A DNA stretch of 64,000 nucleotides from assembly GCA_020723185.1 (NCBI GenBank), contig DYJI01000001.1, positions 62,001 to 126,000 of the forward strand. The letters run 5' to 3'. Below the pieces are notes generated by a model. It was not told the DNA's origin, searched no databases, and saw only the letters and a program-made list of their open reading frames with translations. Position 1 is the first letter of the stretch, and every line of letters starts with the position of its first letter. Below, in pieces: positions 1 through 8,347 of the stretch. Source of the stretch: Sideroxydans lithotrophicus (GTDB lineage Bacteria; Pseudomonadota; Gammaproteobacteria; Burkholderiales; Gallionellaceae). The position numbers and the translations under genes are program-made.

Positions 1-1083
1 TCCGAACGCTGCGAGAAATCCGGTTTCGTCTTCATCGGGCCGCGCGCCGAGACCATCCGCCTGATGGGCGACAAGGTTTCCGCCAAAGCCGCGATGAACA
101 AGGCCGGCGTACCTTGCGTACCCGGTGTGGAAGGCTCACTGCCGGACGATCCGGCCGAGATCATCAAGATCGCCCGTCACATCGGCTATCCGGTCATCAT
201 CAAGGCCGCCGGTGGGGGTGGTGGACGCGGCATGCGCGTGGTGCATACCGAAGCGGCGCTGCTCAATGCGGTGACCATGACCAAGACCGAAGCGCAGGCC
301 GCCTTCAACAATCCCATGGTGTACATGGAGAAGTTCCTGGAGAATCCGCGCCACATCGAGATCCAGGTGCTGGCCGACCAGCACGGCAACGCGGTGTATC
401 TGGGCGAGCGAGACTGCTCCATGCAGCGCCGCCACCAGAAAGTGATCGAGGAAGCTCCCGCCCCCGGCGTCGACCGCAAGCTGATTGCCAAGATCGGCGA
501 ACGCTGCGCCGAGGCCTGCCGCAAGATCGGTTATCGCGGTGCGGGTACCTTCGAGTTCCTGTATGAGAACGGCGAGTTCTACTTCATCGAGATGAACACC
601 CGCGTGCAGGTCGAGCATCCGGTGACCGAGCTGATCACCGGCGTGGACATCGTGCAGCAACAGATCCGCGTCGCCGCCGGCGAGAAACTGCCGTTCCGTC
701 AGAAGGACCTCGAGTTCCGTGGCCATGCCGTGGAATGCCGCATCAACGCCGAACACCCCTACACCTTCGTGCCTTCGCCGGGTCGCATCACCACCTGGCA
801 CGTGCCCGGAGGGCCCGGCATCCGCGTCGATTCGCATGTCTATGCCAACTACTTCATCCCGCCTCATTACGACTCGATGATCGGCAAGCTGATCGCCTAC
901 GGCGACACGCGCGACCAGGCCATCGCGCGCATGCGCACGGCGCTGTCGGAGATGGCGGTGGAAGGCATCCAGACCAACATCCCGCTGCACCAGGAATTGA
1001 TGAGCGACGCCGCCTTTGTGCGCGGCGGTACCAGCATCCATTACCTGGAGCACAAGTTGGCGGAACGCACGAAGGGCAAGTAA
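1..1083 (+). CDS. accC: Biotin carboxylase subunit of acetyl-CoA carboxylase (5' end cut by window)
   Basis: The reading frame is open from base 1, so this is the C-terminal ~360 residues of a protein usually about 450 long. It carboxylates the biotin on AccB with ATP and bicarbonate, the first step of fatty acid synthesis in the cytoplasm. Visible family motifs include the glycine-rich ATP-grasp loop ([12 protein letters not shown]), the [12 protein letters not shown] segment, and [14 protein letters not shown] with its metal- and biotin-site Glu, Asn and Arg. The missing part is the N-terminal Rossmann-like domain. The gene is followed 3 nt later by prmA, an arrangement common in Betaproteobacteria (accB-accC-prmA). 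Identification is secure; only the start lies outside the window. Confidence 0.97.
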   Translation, partial: SERCEKSGFVFIGPRAETIRLMGDKVSAKAAMNKAGVPCVPGVEGSLPDDPAEIIKIARHIGYPVIIKAAGGGGGRGMRVVHTEAALLNAVTMTKTEAQAAFNNPMVYMEKFLENPRHIEIQVLADQHGNAVYLGERDCSMQRRHQKVIEEAPAPGVDRKLIAKIGERCAEACRKIGYRGAGTFEFLYENGEFYFIEMNTRVQVEHPVTELITGVDIVQQQIRVAAGEKLPFRQKDLEFRGHAVECRINAEHPYTFVPSPGRITTWHVPGGPGIRVDSHVYANYFIPPHYDSMIGKLIAYGDTRDQAIARMRTALSEMAVEGIQTNIPLHQELMSDAAFVRGGTSIHYLEHKLAERTKGK

Positions 1084-1086
1084 GCC

Positions 1087-1980
1087 ATGGCCTGGCTCAC
1101 GCTGTCGGTGCAGGCGGAAGCCAGCCATGCTGAAGCATTGAGCGAGTCGCTGCTGGCGCATGGCGCGCTGTCGGTGGACATGCTCGATGCCGATGCCGAT
1201 ACCCCGGACGAACAAGCCATCTTCGGGGAACCGGGCGAGCCCACTGCCAGCGTATGGCAGCACAATCTCATCAACGCGCTGTTCGAGCCGGATGCCGATG
1301 TCGAGTCCATCCTGCGTACCTGCTATGCCGAGCTCGGTATCACACGCCCCGCTCCCCACCGCATCGAGACGCTGGAAGAGAACGACTGGGTGCGCCTCAC
1401 CCAGTCGCAATTCGACCCCATCCGCATCAGTGACCGCCTGTGGATCGTGCCGACTTGGCATGAAGCCAGCGACCCCGCCGCCATCAACATCGCGCTCGAC
1501 CCCGGTCTCGCCTTCGGCACCGGCAGCCACCCGACCACGCGCCTGTGTCTGCGCTGGCTGGACGGCAATATCAAAGGCGGGGAATCGGTGATCGACTATG
1601 GCTGCGGTTCCGGCATCCTCGCCATCGCGGCGATGAAACTCGGCGCAGGTAGTGCACTCGGTGTGGACATCGACCCGCAAGCGGTCATCGCCAGCCGCGA
1701 CAACGCGCAGGCCAACCAGGCACAAGCAGATTTCTACGTCCCGGATAACGCGCCCGCCGGAGGCCAATACGATGTCGTGGTCGCCAATATCCTGACCAAC
1801 CCCTTGCGCGCGCTGGCGCCGTTACTGGCGGCTTATGCCAGAACCGGCGGCCGTATCGTACTATCCGGCATCCTGGCGGATCAGGCGGACGAGGTGATGC
1901 GTATCTATGGGCAGTGGTTCGACTTCGCGCCTCCGGTCATCGAGGATGGCTGGTGCTGCCTGTCGGGAGTGAAACGATGA
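1087..1980 (+). CDS. prmA: Ribosomal protein L11 methyltransferase
   Basis: The 297-residue protein matches the usual PrmA length. It methylates lysines and the N-terminus of ribosomal protein L11 using S-adenosylmethionine. The C-terminal class I methyltransferase fold is marked by the SAM-binding glycine motif VIDYGCGSGILAIAAMKLGA at about residues 168-187 and by VVANILTNPL, the N-[IL]-L-[ATN] acceptor-site motif. The N-terminal ~100 residues form the L11-recognition domain. The start ATG lies 3 nt after the accC stop, and the stop overlaps the next gene's start (ATGA), so the three genes are probably translationally coupled. Confidence 0.96.
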   Translation: MAWLTLSVQAEASHAEALSESLLAHGALSVDMLDADADTPDEQAIFGEPGEPTASVWQHNLINALFEPDADVESILRTCYAELGITRPAPHRIETLEENDWVRLTQSQFDPIRISDRLWIVPTWHEASDPAAINIALDPGLAFGTGSHPTTRLCLRWLDGNIKGGESVIDYGCGSGILAIAAMKLGAGSALGVDIDPQAVIASRDNAQANQAQADFYVPDNAPAGGQYDVVVANILTNPLRALAPLLAAYARTGGRIVLSGILADQADEVMRIYGQWFDFAPPVIEDGWCCLSGVKR

Positions 1981-2858
1981 GCGATGTCACGCAGTGCCCG
2001 CAGTGCGCCACCCGCTTCAAGGTCAGTGAAGAGCAACTCGCGGTGCATGATGGGATGGTGCGTTGTGGCCGCTGCCAGAACATATTCAATGCGCGTGAAC
2101 ATCTGCAAGAGGAAGAACCCAGCCCGCAATTGAGCCTGCTGATCGATGAGGAACCTGAGTCCGCCCTAGCGCAGAACTCCAGCGAGCCTGCCAAGCTGAC
2201 CCCGACCGAAACCTGGCACTTCCCCAGTACCGTGAAGTCGCTGACCGAAGATGCCCCCCAGCCCGATCTCACGCCCATTCCGGATCTGACCGAACTGGAA
2301 GACGCGCCGACCACGCTGGCACAACAAGTACAGTTCGTGGATGACCCGATAGAAGAGAATGGGGAGACATCCCGCAAGCCCAGGCGACATCTCGCCACCT
2401 TCTTCGGCGCAACACTGCTCCTGCTATTGACCGCACAGGCCGCCTATCACTTCCGCGACACGCTGGCAGTCAAACTCCCCGGACTCAAACCCTTGCTGGT
2501 GCAGCTGTGCGATCGGCTAGGCTGCCGCATCGAATTGCCGCGCGAAGCGGAACTGCTGTCCATCGAATCCTCCGAACTGGAAGCGGATGCCAAGCTGGTG
2601 AACGTCATCACGCTGCACGCGCTGCTGCACAACCGTGCTGGCTACGCACAAGCCTGGCCCAGCCTCGAGCTCACCCTCACCGACTCACGCGACGAAGTCA
2701 TTGCCCGCCGCACCTTCCATCCGGCCGACTACCTCAAGGACGCGGATGAACTGCAAAGCGGCATCGGTCATAACCGTGAGCGCGAGATCGCTTTGCGACT
2801 GGACACGACCGAGCTGCGGCCGAGCGGTTACAGGCTTTTACTGTTCTATCCGCAATGA
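1977..2858 (+). CDS. Zinc-ribbon and DUF3426 single-pass membrane protein
   Basis: This 293-residue protein begins with an MJ0042-type zinc ribbon: two CxxC pairs (CPQC and CGRC) within residues 7-36. A long acidic, proline-rich linker follows, then one transmembrane helix near residues 140-160 (FFGATLLLLLTAQAAY) and a C-terminal DUF3426 domain predicted to lie outside the cytoplasm. The start is the ATG overlapping the prmA stop; a longer upstream frame would lie inside prmA and lacks the motif. Proteins with this architecture sit next to prmA in many Betaproteobacteria. Its biochemical role is not known; a redox or metal-sensing membrane function is only a guess. Confidence 0.9.
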   Translation: MSDVTQCPQCATRFKVSEEQLAVHDGMVRCGRCQNIFNAREHLQEEEPSPQLSLLIDEEPESALAQNSSEPAKLTPTETWHFPSTVKSLTEDAPQPDLTPIPDLTELEDAPTTLAQQVQFVDDPIEENGETSRKPRRHLATFFGATLLLLLTAQAAYHFRDTLAVKLPGLKPLLVQLCDRLGCRIELPREAELLSIESSELEADAKLVNVITLHALLHNRAGYAQAWPSLELTLTDSRDEVIARRTFHPADYLKDADELQSGIGHNREREIALRLDTTELRPSGYRLLLFYPQ

Positions 2859-3044
2859 ACCACGCCCGGGCATGCCTGACGATCCCCCTTGCTCGTGTGC
2901 TGTACGGCGCACCCTGACATTTCCCCGCCGATTACGGCGCAACACACTGACACTGCAAGCCCCGCGCGAAACCCCGCTCCGTGCGAACACGTCAAACTCC
3001 CCGCCTGAGCCGCAATAGCCCAATGACCATTCACTAGAAATGAA

Positions 3045-3072
3045 AACAGGGGAGACCGAAGTCTCCCCTGTT
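3045..3072 (-). terminator. Intrinsic terminator with UUCG tetraloop behind the cytochrome-porin gene
   Basis: A perfect 12-bp inverted repeat (AACAGGGGAGAC / GTCTCCCCTGTT) encloses four bases that read TTCG on the minus strand between C and G, the extra-stable C(UUCG)G loop. A T-rich stretch (GTTTTCATTTC) follows on the minus strand. It lies about 65 nt beyond the stop of the minus-strand gene at 3136, as expected for the end of a strongly expressed transcript. The plus-strand side lacks a clean T-run. Confidence 0.9.
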
Positions 3073-3135
3073 CCATTGCTGCTTGTGCTTTGTTTAAGGG
3101 GCTGGCAAGCCAGCCACCGTCACGTCAGCTCAAAC

Positions 3136-4308
3136 TTACCAAGCGGCTTCCAGCATCATGGTCAACAGGTTGTCGCCGTTGGTGCCTTGTGCTTTAGAGT
3201 ACTTGGTGAAGTTTGCCACTGCGGCAACGTTCTGGGCCAGATCGTAAACTGCAGTGAATGTCGTTGCGTTGTCGCTCACGTTTGCAGACTTGGCAGAGCG
3301 GATCGCAGCGCCGAGAGACAGTGTGTGCGGGATGACAGTGAAGTCAGCAGCAACAGTAGTTGCTTGCTTGTCGCCGTACATGCTGGTCGCGTCAGTCTTG
3401 GCGTAAGTAGCGTACAGACCTGTCTCCATGCCTGCCAGTTCGCCATGAGCCTGTGCGCTGAAGCCAGTACCCTTGGTTGTTTGCAGAGCCATGGCGGAAT
3501 CGTAGCTGGTGCCAGATACTGCATCGACAGTCAGCACAGTTGCGAAGTCAGCGATGGTCGGCGTTGCAGCCAGTTCAACCGCAGTCGAAGACATTTCGTA
3601 TGCATTCGCAAACTGAGGGGCGAAGCGGGAAATGTTGATGTAGCCCATGTCTGTGTGTGCAACAAATGCCAGACCGGTTGTAGAACCGTTACCCATACCC
3701 GTGTACTGGTATGCGGAAATCTCTTTGCGGTGCTCAGCCCAACGAATCGCACGGTTGATACCGTTGCTGGATTCGGTGTAACCGTAGAATGGACCCAATG
3801 CGTCAGTCGTGAAAGGAATCACGGACAGCTTGGCAGCATCCAATTCAACAACAACTGGTACACGCAGACCTGCAACCAGCATGGAACCAGCAGTATTGCC
3901 TTCGAACATCATACCGACCTTCATTGCACCGTTGTCAGCAACACGGCCACCGAAGAACACGGAAAACTCGTCAGGGAACTGCCAGTCACCGCTGTTAGTG
4001 TTGTCCAGCGTCGGCGTTGCAGGAGCAGCACCGTTAGACTTCTGGTAACGAACCTTCAGCAACATAGCGGCGTTCAGAGACGACGGGATAGACAGGTGCT
4101 CACCTTCAACCTTCTCTTGTGCGCCCATCATGGTGAAGCCAGCTGCTTTGAATGCGCGGCCGAAGCCGTTCAGAACCGGGAAGTGTTGTGCGTGGCAAGC
4201 GGAGCAAGCCATGCCGGTTTGACGCGCGAACGCGGGAATAGCGGATGCTTCCGGTGCGAAGGCTGCTGCAGCCAGAACGCCAGCCAGAGAGAGAGCGACT
4301 TTCTTCAT
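3136..4308 (-). CDS. Cyc2-like monoheme outer-membrane cytochrome-porin fusion
   Basis: The 390-residue product has a Sec signal peptide (residues 1-23, ending ASA) and then the sequence IPAFARQTGMACSACH, with one c-type heme site CSACH at 35-39. This matches the A-x-P-x-FARQTG-xx-CxxCH signature of Cyc2 proteins, in which a small cytochrome plugs a beta-barrel porin and carries electrons from extracellular Fe(II) inwards. The remaining ~340 residues are rich in alternating polar/hydrophobic stretches, glycine and aromatics and end in a Trp, as in outer-membrane barrels. The ATG at 4308 follows a GAGGAG ribosome site 8 nt upstream. Codons are strongly biased (CTG, CGT, GGT, GCT, AAC), implying high expression. 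Related non-iron cytochrome-porins share the signature, so the substrate is not proven. Confidence 0.75.
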   Translation of the reverse strand: MKKVALSLAGVLAAAAFAPEASAIPAFARQTGMACSACHAQHFPVLNGFGRAFKAAGFTMMGAQEKVEGEHLSIPSSLNAAMLLKVRYQKSNGAAPATPTLDNTNSGDWQFPDEFSVFFGGRVADNGAMKVGMMFEGNTAGSMLVAGLRVPVVVELDAAKLSVIPFTTDALGPFYGYTESSNGINRAIRWAEHRKEISAYQYTGMGNGSTTGLAFVAHTDMGYINISRFAPQFANAYEMSSTAVELAATPTIADFATVLTVDAVSGTSYDSAMALQTTKGTGFSAQAHGELAGMETGLYATYAKTDATSMYGDKQATTVAADFTVIPHTLSLGAAIRSAKSANVSDNATTFTAVYDLAQNVAAVANFTKYSKAQGTNGDNLLTMMLEAAW

Positions 4309-4384
4309 TGATGTTTCTCCTCGATGATTTGGATAATTACCTTTTGGATGGATGGAAGGACTCAGCCTCGCAACCACGGCGGCA

Positions 4385-4393
4385 ATCCTAGCA
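4385..4393 (-). promoter_or_regulatory. Possible extended -10 promoter of the cytochrome-porin gene
   Basis: On the minus strand the sequence reads TGCTAGGAT, an extended -10 pattern (TGnTAnnnT), about 77 nt upstream of the gene's ATG. A TTGACG hexamer lies further upstream (plus 4412-4417), but the spacing of about 21 nt is too long for a standard -35 pairing. The 167-nt gap between the kinase stop and this gene leaves room for an independent promoter. This is a motif reading only. Confidence 0.35.
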
Positions 4394-4475
4394 ACGGGGT
4401 TGTGAGCATCCCGTCAATGGAAAGTGAAGGCTTGGTGAATTTTGACTTTTCTGCAACAAGCAGAGGGTGAATGCT

Positions 4476-5750
4476 TCAGGACGTTGCGCTGTCGAAACGG
4501 AGCGTGACGGCGGTACCTTCTCCGGGACGGCTGACGATCTCCACTTTCCAGCCATACCGTTCACTGATACGTTTGACCAGGGAGAGACCGACACCGAAAC
4601 CGGCACTGGCTTTGCCTTTGAAGTGACGGTCAAATGCCCGCGCCATCTCTTCCGGGGTCATCCCGATGCCGGTATCGCTGACTTCCAGCCGATCGGCTTC
4701 CAAGCTCAGTCGGATATGGCCCTGCCGCGTATGGAAAGCGGCATTGCGCAGCAGGTTGTCCACCGCGATGACGAGCAGCGACGGTTCGACCATCAACGCC
4801 GGTTCCGCCCGCACTGCCAACTCCAGATCGACAGCCGAACCATTCAGCGCGGCACGATGCCTGTCCACCGCCTCCCGCACCACCGGTGCCACCTGACACA
4901 GCGGCTCATCGACACCCGCCATGCGCTCCCGCGCCATCAGCAGCAAGGCATGCATCATCCCCACCATCTCTTTTCCGGAACGCTTGATGCGGCCCAGCCT
5001 GTCGCGCTGCTTCTCATTCAGACTCTCGTCCTGTTGCAGCACCTCGACCGACCCCAGGATCACCGCCAGCGGTGTGCGCAGCTCGTGACTGACATCGCCG
5101 GCGAAGTTCTTCTCGCGCTCGACGAATTCGCCGAGCCGCTCGACATAGCGCTCGAAAGCGCGCGCCAGCTCGCCCACTTCATCGTGACGCGCCAGTTTGG
5201 CGGATGGCAGATGTTTGGTGCCCGGTTCCGCTTCGCCCACCCATTCAGCTAAACGCGTGACCGGTGCGACGATGCGCAGCGCCAGCCAGAACCCACCTAC
5301 CGCCGAACCCAGGATCATGAATACAGCGAACAGCACCAGCGCGCTCAGGAAGGATGCTTCGCGCGCGCGCTGCTGCTCCATGTTGTAAAGCATGAAATAG
5401 CGCGCTTCGTTATGGTCTGCGACCAGCGTGAAATAGCTCTCACCCTCCATCTGGACGATATGCCAGCCCGGTAGCAGATGATGCACCTGATCCGGGACCA
5501 GTTCTTCAGGTTCCTTCGGCGACAGCACATAGCCCTTGATGGTGAGCGTGTTGGGCGGCACGAACACTCGATCGCGCGCATGGCGCGCCACGGAATCCTG
5601 CAGCTCGGCATTCAAAGTCTCTTGCATCAAGTGGCGGCCAGCGTCCTTCAATGCCCAATACAGTGCTCCCGAAAGGGCAGCACTGATCAAAGCACCGAAC
5701 AATGCAAAAACGACGGCCGCCTGAAAGCGCAGGCTATTCCTTCGCAGCAT
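4476..5750 (-). CDS. Sensor histidine kinase of an OmpR-type two-component system
   Basis: This 424-residue inner-membrane kinase has transmembrane helices near 12-34 and 134-158 flanking a ~100-residue periplasmic sensor segment. A HAMP region (about 158-210) and the H-box FAGDVSHELRTPLA follow, with the phosphorylated His at 222. The ATPase domain shows the N box (VDNLLRNAAFH), the G1 box (VSDTGIGM) and the G2 box (GFGVGLSLVK), so all catalytic motifs are intact. Its start overlaps the end of the response regulator gene by 17 nt, so the two are co-translated. The signal is unknown. The Cyc2-like gene lies directly downstream in the same orientation, which makes it a possible target. Confidence 0.93.
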   Translation of the reverse strand: MLRRNSLRFQAAVVFALFGALISAALSGALYWALKDAGRHLMQETLNAELQDSVARHARDRVFVPPNTLTIKGYVLSPKEPEELVPDQVHHLLPGWHIVQMEGESYFTLVADHNEARYFMLYNMEQQRAREASFLSALVLFAVFMILGSAVGGFWLALRIVAPVTRLAEWVGEAEPGTKHLPSAKLARHDEVGELARAFERYVERLGEFVEREKNFAGDVSHELRTPLAVILGSVEVLQQDESLNEKQRDRLGRIKRSGKEMVGMMHALLLMARERMAGVDEPLCQVAPVVREAVDRHRAALNGSAVDLELAVRAEPALMVEPSLLVIAVDNLLRNAAFHTRQGHIRLSLEADRLEVSDTGIGMTPEEMARAFDRHFKGKASAGFGVGLSLVKRISERYGWKVEIVSRPGEGTAVTLRFDSATS

Positions 5751-6426
5751 CCTGGCCTGCCAACTGGTAACCGAAACCGCGCAGAGTGTGTAACAACTTG
5801 CGCTCGAACGGCTTGTCCATCAGTTCGCGCAACAGGTACAGATGCGCCCGCAGCGCATCGCTGTCCGGCCTGCCCTCACCCCACACGGCCCGCTCGATGT
5901 CTTCGCGGCTCACCACCTGCGGCGAACGCGCCATCAGCACCTCCAGTATCTTGTACGGGATGGGTGGCAGCATGATGGCTTTGCCGGCGCGACGCACCGA
6001 ACAGGTCAGCATGTCCAAAGTAAGGTCTTCCACTGTCAGAACCTTCTGCCGCTGGCTACTGTCGCCTCCCCTGCGCATCAGCACCCGCAGTCGCATCTCG
6101 ACTTCCAGCAGATCGGCAGGCTTGATCAGGTAATCGTCAGCACCCGCCTCCAGTCCGATGATCTTGTCCTCCAGCGCATCGCGCGCAGTGACCATCAGGA
6201 TGGGTGTGCCCTTGCCGGCATCCTCGCGCAGCCTGCGGCACAGGGTCAGCCCATCCATGCCAGGCAGGGTCAGGTCGAGCACGATGGCGTCGTATTCGTT
6301 GACTACCGCCAGATGCAGCCCGGTCACGCCATCGCCCGCCGCGTCCACGACATGCCCCTTGGATTCGAGAAAGTCGAACATATTGGACGCCAGGTCCCGG
6401 TTGTCTTCGATGATGAGCACCCGCAT
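5734..6426 (-). CDS. OmpR/PhoB-family response regulator
   Basis: The 230-residue protein starts MRVLIIEDNRD; the ATG at 6426 is chosen because the receiver domain begins there, while upstream residues of the longer frame have no family match. The receiver domain (1-120) has acidic residues at 8-9, phosphoacceptor Asp51 (VLDLTLPGMDG), the Thr/Ala switch region and Lys102 (IKPADLL). The C-terminal winged-helix DNA-binding domain (about 130-222) ends in the typical HTLRGFGYQL. It is the partner of the overlapping kinase gene. It is transcribed divergently from the glycine riboswitch promoter, with about 110 nt between its start codon and that -10 box. Confidence 0.94.
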   Translation of the reverse strand: MRVLIIEDNRDLASNMFDFLESKGHVVDAAGDGVTGLHLAVVNEYDAIVLDLTLPGMDGLTLCRRLREDAGKGTPILMVTARDALEDKIIGLEAGADDYLIKPADLLEVEMRLRVLMRRGGDSSQRQKVLTVEDLTLDMLTCSVRRAGKAIMLPPIPYKILEVLMARSPQVVSREDIERAVWGEGRPDSDALRAHLYLLRELMDKPFERKLLHTLRGFGYQLAGQDAAKE

Positions 6427-6516
6427 AAGCCCTACACTCCTAAAGTCTGGCGACCACACCGGCCGCCACGTTTTTTTACCTTACCATCTATTCGCTCATG
6501 GCCGCCAGCAGGCGCT

Positions 6517-6542
6517 TTGCCAAGGCGCAATTCCGGTATAAT
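6517..6542 (+). promoter_or_regulatory. Promoter of the glycine cleavage operon
   Basis: A consensus -10 TATAAT lies at 6537-6542. TTGCCA at 6517-6522 is the nearest -35-like hexamer, but the spacing is only 14 nt, so the -35 assignment is weak. Transcription starting about 7-8 nt downstream would begin just before the first glycine aptamer, which fits a leader RNA that is all riboswitch. Confidence 0.6.
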
Positions 6543-6558
6543 CCGCGCGCCGTTCAAA

Positions 6559-6722
6559 CCGATGGGAGAGTGTGCTGACAACAGCACCGCCGAAGGCGTA
6601 ACACCCGCAACCGCTCAGGCCAAAGGAACTATCGGGACAGGCAAATCTGGAGAGCGCTGTTGGATCAGCCACCGAAGGGGCACGCGACGTAAGTTGCAAT
6701 CTCTCAGGTACCAAGGACAGAT
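6559..6722 (+). promoter_or_regulatory. Tandem glycine riboswitch (two aptamers)
   Basis: Two copies of the glycine aptamer follow each other. Aptamer 1 (about 6559-6635) has P1 strands CCGAT/ATCGG, GGGAGAG, GCCGAAGG and CTCAGGCCAAAGGAAC. Aptamer 2 (about 6645-6722) has P1 strands ATCTG/CAGAT, GGAGAG, ACCGAAGG and CTCTCAGGTACCAAGGAC. Both match the conserved core of gcvT-type riboswitches, and a short linker joins them as in cooperative tandem switches. An intrinsic terminator begins 3 nt after the second P1, and gcvT starts 50 nt after the second aptamer. It should tie expression of the glycine cleavage enzymes to free glycine. Confidence 0.95.
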
Positions 6723-6724
6723 GG

Positions 6725-6754
6725 GGGCGAGGCTATGTGGCCTCGCCCTTTTTT
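6725..6754 (+). terminator. Expression-platform terminator of the glycine riboswitch
   Basis: A perfect 9-bp stem (GGGCGAGGC / GCCTCGCCC) with a 6-nt loop is followed by six T residues at 6749-6754. It lies between the second aptamer and the gcvT start. No obvious antiterminator pairing with the aptamer was found by eye, so whether glycine switches expression on or off cannot be read directly. Confidence 0.88.
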
Positions 6755-6772
6755 ATCGCCCGGAAAACACAC

Positions 6773-7855
6773 ATGACTCTGAAGACGACTCCTTTGAATG
6801 CAGCCCACCGCGCCATGGGCGCCAAGATGGTGGATTTCGGCGGCTGGGACATGCCGGTCAACTACGGTTCGCAGATCGACGAGCACCATCAGGTGCGCAA
6901 CGACTGCGGCATGTTCGACGTGTGCCACATGCGCGTCGTGGATGCGAAGGGCGACGGTGTGCGCGCCTTCCTGCGCTACCTGCTGGCAAACAATGCCGAC
7001 AAACTCACCGTGCCCGGCAAAGCGTTGTATTCCGCCATGCTGCGCCCCGAAGGCGGCGTGATCGACGACCTCATCATCTACTTCATGACCGAGCAGTGGT
7101 TCCGCATCGTGGTCAACGCGGGCACGGCGGACAAGGATATTGCCTGGATGAAACAGCAGGCCACCACCCGCGCACCGCAGCTCACCATCACTTCGCGCGA
7201 CGATCTGGCGATGGTCGCGGTACAAGGCCCGAACGCGCGCACCAAAGTGTGGCAAGTGCTGCCGCAAACCAAGGCTGCGACCGAGCATCTGGTGAACTTC
7301 CAGGCCGCCGACTGCGGCGAATACTTCATTGCCCGCACCGGCTATACCGGCGAAGACGGTTTCGAGGTGATGCTACCGAAAGAAAAAGTGGAAGCGTTCT
7401 GGTACGACCTGAACAAGGCAGGCGTGAAGCCCATCGGCCTGGGCGCGCGCGACACGCTGCGTCTGGAGGCGGGCATGAACCTGTACGGTCAGGACATGGA
7501 CGAGACGGTCGGTCCGCTGGAATCCGGTCTGGCGTGGACGGTGGATCTGAAGAGCGAGCGAGACTTCATCGGCAAAGCCGCCTTGCTGGCGAACCCGCCG
7601 AGCAGCAAGCTGGTCGGCCTCGTACTGCTGGATCGCGGCGTGTTGCGCGGCCACCAGAAGGTCGTCACCCCGCATGGCGACGGCGAGATCACCAGCGGCA
7701 CGTTCTCTCCCACACTGGAGAAATCCATCGCGCTGGCACGCGCACCGAAAGATGTGCAGATCGGCGACACCGTGCAAGTCGTCATCCGCGATAAGATGCT
7801 GGCTGCGCAAGTCGTGAAATACCCATTCGCCCGCAACGGCAAGGGCCTGATTTAA
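6773..7855 (+). CDS. gcvT: Aminomethyltransferase, T protein of the glycine cleavage system
   Basis: This 360-residue protein has the usual GcvT length. It takes the aminomethyl group from lipoylated H protein and transfers it to tetrahydrofolate, releasing ammonia and giving 5,10-methylene-THF. The N-terminus ([24 protein letters not shown]) and the [10 protein letters not shown] and [16 protein letters not shown] segments are typical, the last containing the folate-domain Asp. The ATG at 6773 is chosen over an ATG at 6737 because that one lies in the loop of the riboswitch terminator. It is the first gene of gcvT-gcvH-gcvP under riboswitch control. Confidence 0.96.
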   Translation: MTLKTTPLNAAHRAMGAKMVDFGGWDMPVNYGSQIDEHHQVRNDCGMFDVCHMRVVDAKGDGVRAFLRYLLANNADKLTVPGKALYSAMLRPEGGVIDDLIIYFMTEQWFRIVVNAGTADKDIAWMKQQATTRAPQLTITSRDDLAMVAVQGPNARTKVWQVLPQTKAATEHLVNFQAADCGEYFIARTGYTGEDGFEVMLPKEKVEAFWYDLNKAGVKPIGLGARDTLRLEAGMNLYGQDMDETVGPLESGLAWTVDLKSERDFIGKAALLANPPSSKLVGLVLLDRGVLRGHQKVVTPHGDGEITSGTFSPTLEKSIALARAPKDVQIGDTVQVVIRDKMLAAQVVKYPFARNGKGLI

Positions 7856-7875
7856 TTTTCTTTGAGGACTAGACC

Positions 7876-8265
7876 ATGAGCAATCCGACCGACCTGAGAT
7901 ACACCGCCTCCCACGAATGGGTGAAGACCGAAGCCGACGGCACGATCACTGTCGGCATCACCGACCACGCGCAGGAACTGCTGGGCGACATGGTGTTCGT
8001 TGAAGCTCCTGCCGCCGGCCGCAAGCTGAAGGCCGGTGAAGAGTGCGCCGTGGTGGAATCGGTGAAAGCCGCCGCCGACGTGTACGCACCCGTCGCCGGT
8101 GAAGTGACCGCCGCCAACGCCGATCTGGATAACGCACCGGAAGCCATCAACAACGAACCGTACGGCGCCTGGATCTTCAAGATGAAGCCGGACAATGCCG
8201 CCGACGTTGCCGCCCTGATGGATGCCGCCGCTTATCAGGCGCATGTAGACAGCGAAGCACACTGA
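7876..8265 (+). CDS. gcvH: Lipoyl carrier H protein of the glycine cleavage system
   Basis: The 129-residue protein is the mobile lipoate carrier that shuttles the aminomethyl intermediate among the P, T and L proteins. The lipoylated lysine is Lys64 in [14 protein letters not shown], and the N-terminal [11 protein letters not shown] is characteristic. It lies 20 nt after gcvT, with a GAGGA ribosome site just upstream. A long hairpin separates it from gcvP. The dihydrolipoamide dehydrogenase (L protein) is not in this window and is presumably encoded elsewhere. Confidence 0.97.
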   Translation: MSNPTDLRYTASHEWVKTEADGTITVGITDHAQELLGDMVFVEAPAAGRKLKAGEECAVVESVKAAADVYAPVAGEVTAANADLDNAPEAINNEPYGAWIFKMKPDNAADVAALMDAAAYQAHVDSEAH

Positions 8266-8277
8266 ACCAGAACCATC

Positions 8278-8319
8278 GCCACTGGGGACACAGGACGCCT
8301 GTGCTCGCAGTGGCGTTTT
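8278..8319 (+). terminator. Intercistronic hairpin with T-run between gcvH and gcvP
   Basis: An outer 8-bp stem (CGCCACTG / CAGTGGCG) encloses an inner stem (CACAGG / CCTGTG), and the outer stem is followed by TTTT. It looks like an intrinsic terminator or partial attenuator that would lower gcvP relative to gcvT and gcvH, or a processing/stability hairpin. gcvP starts about 28 nt later and has no obvious promoter of its own in the gap. Confidence 0.6.
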
Positions 8320-8347
8320 CAATCACTCCTGACATCCCGAGCCCACC

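Noticed and set aside
136-1767. Long minus-strand open frame (543 codons) opposite accC and prmA
   Set aside because: It is antisense to two well-conserved genes, is low-complexity in His/Arg/Ala/Gly, and reflects the third-position GC bias of the real genes.
3040-4311. Plus-strand open frame of 423 codons opposite the cytochrome-porin
   Set aside because: It begins inside a terminator hairpin and is Cys/Ser/Arg-rich with no family features; the minus-strand frame has a signal peptide, heme motif and ribosome site.
6737-6772. Upstream ATG for gcvT
   Set aside because: The ATG lies in the loop of the riboswitch terminator and would add 12 unconserved residues.
5842-7794. Plus-strand open frame spanning the two-component genes, the riboswitch and gcvT
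   Set aside because: It crosses a terminator and runs out of frame through gcvT; its composition is that of a shadow frame.
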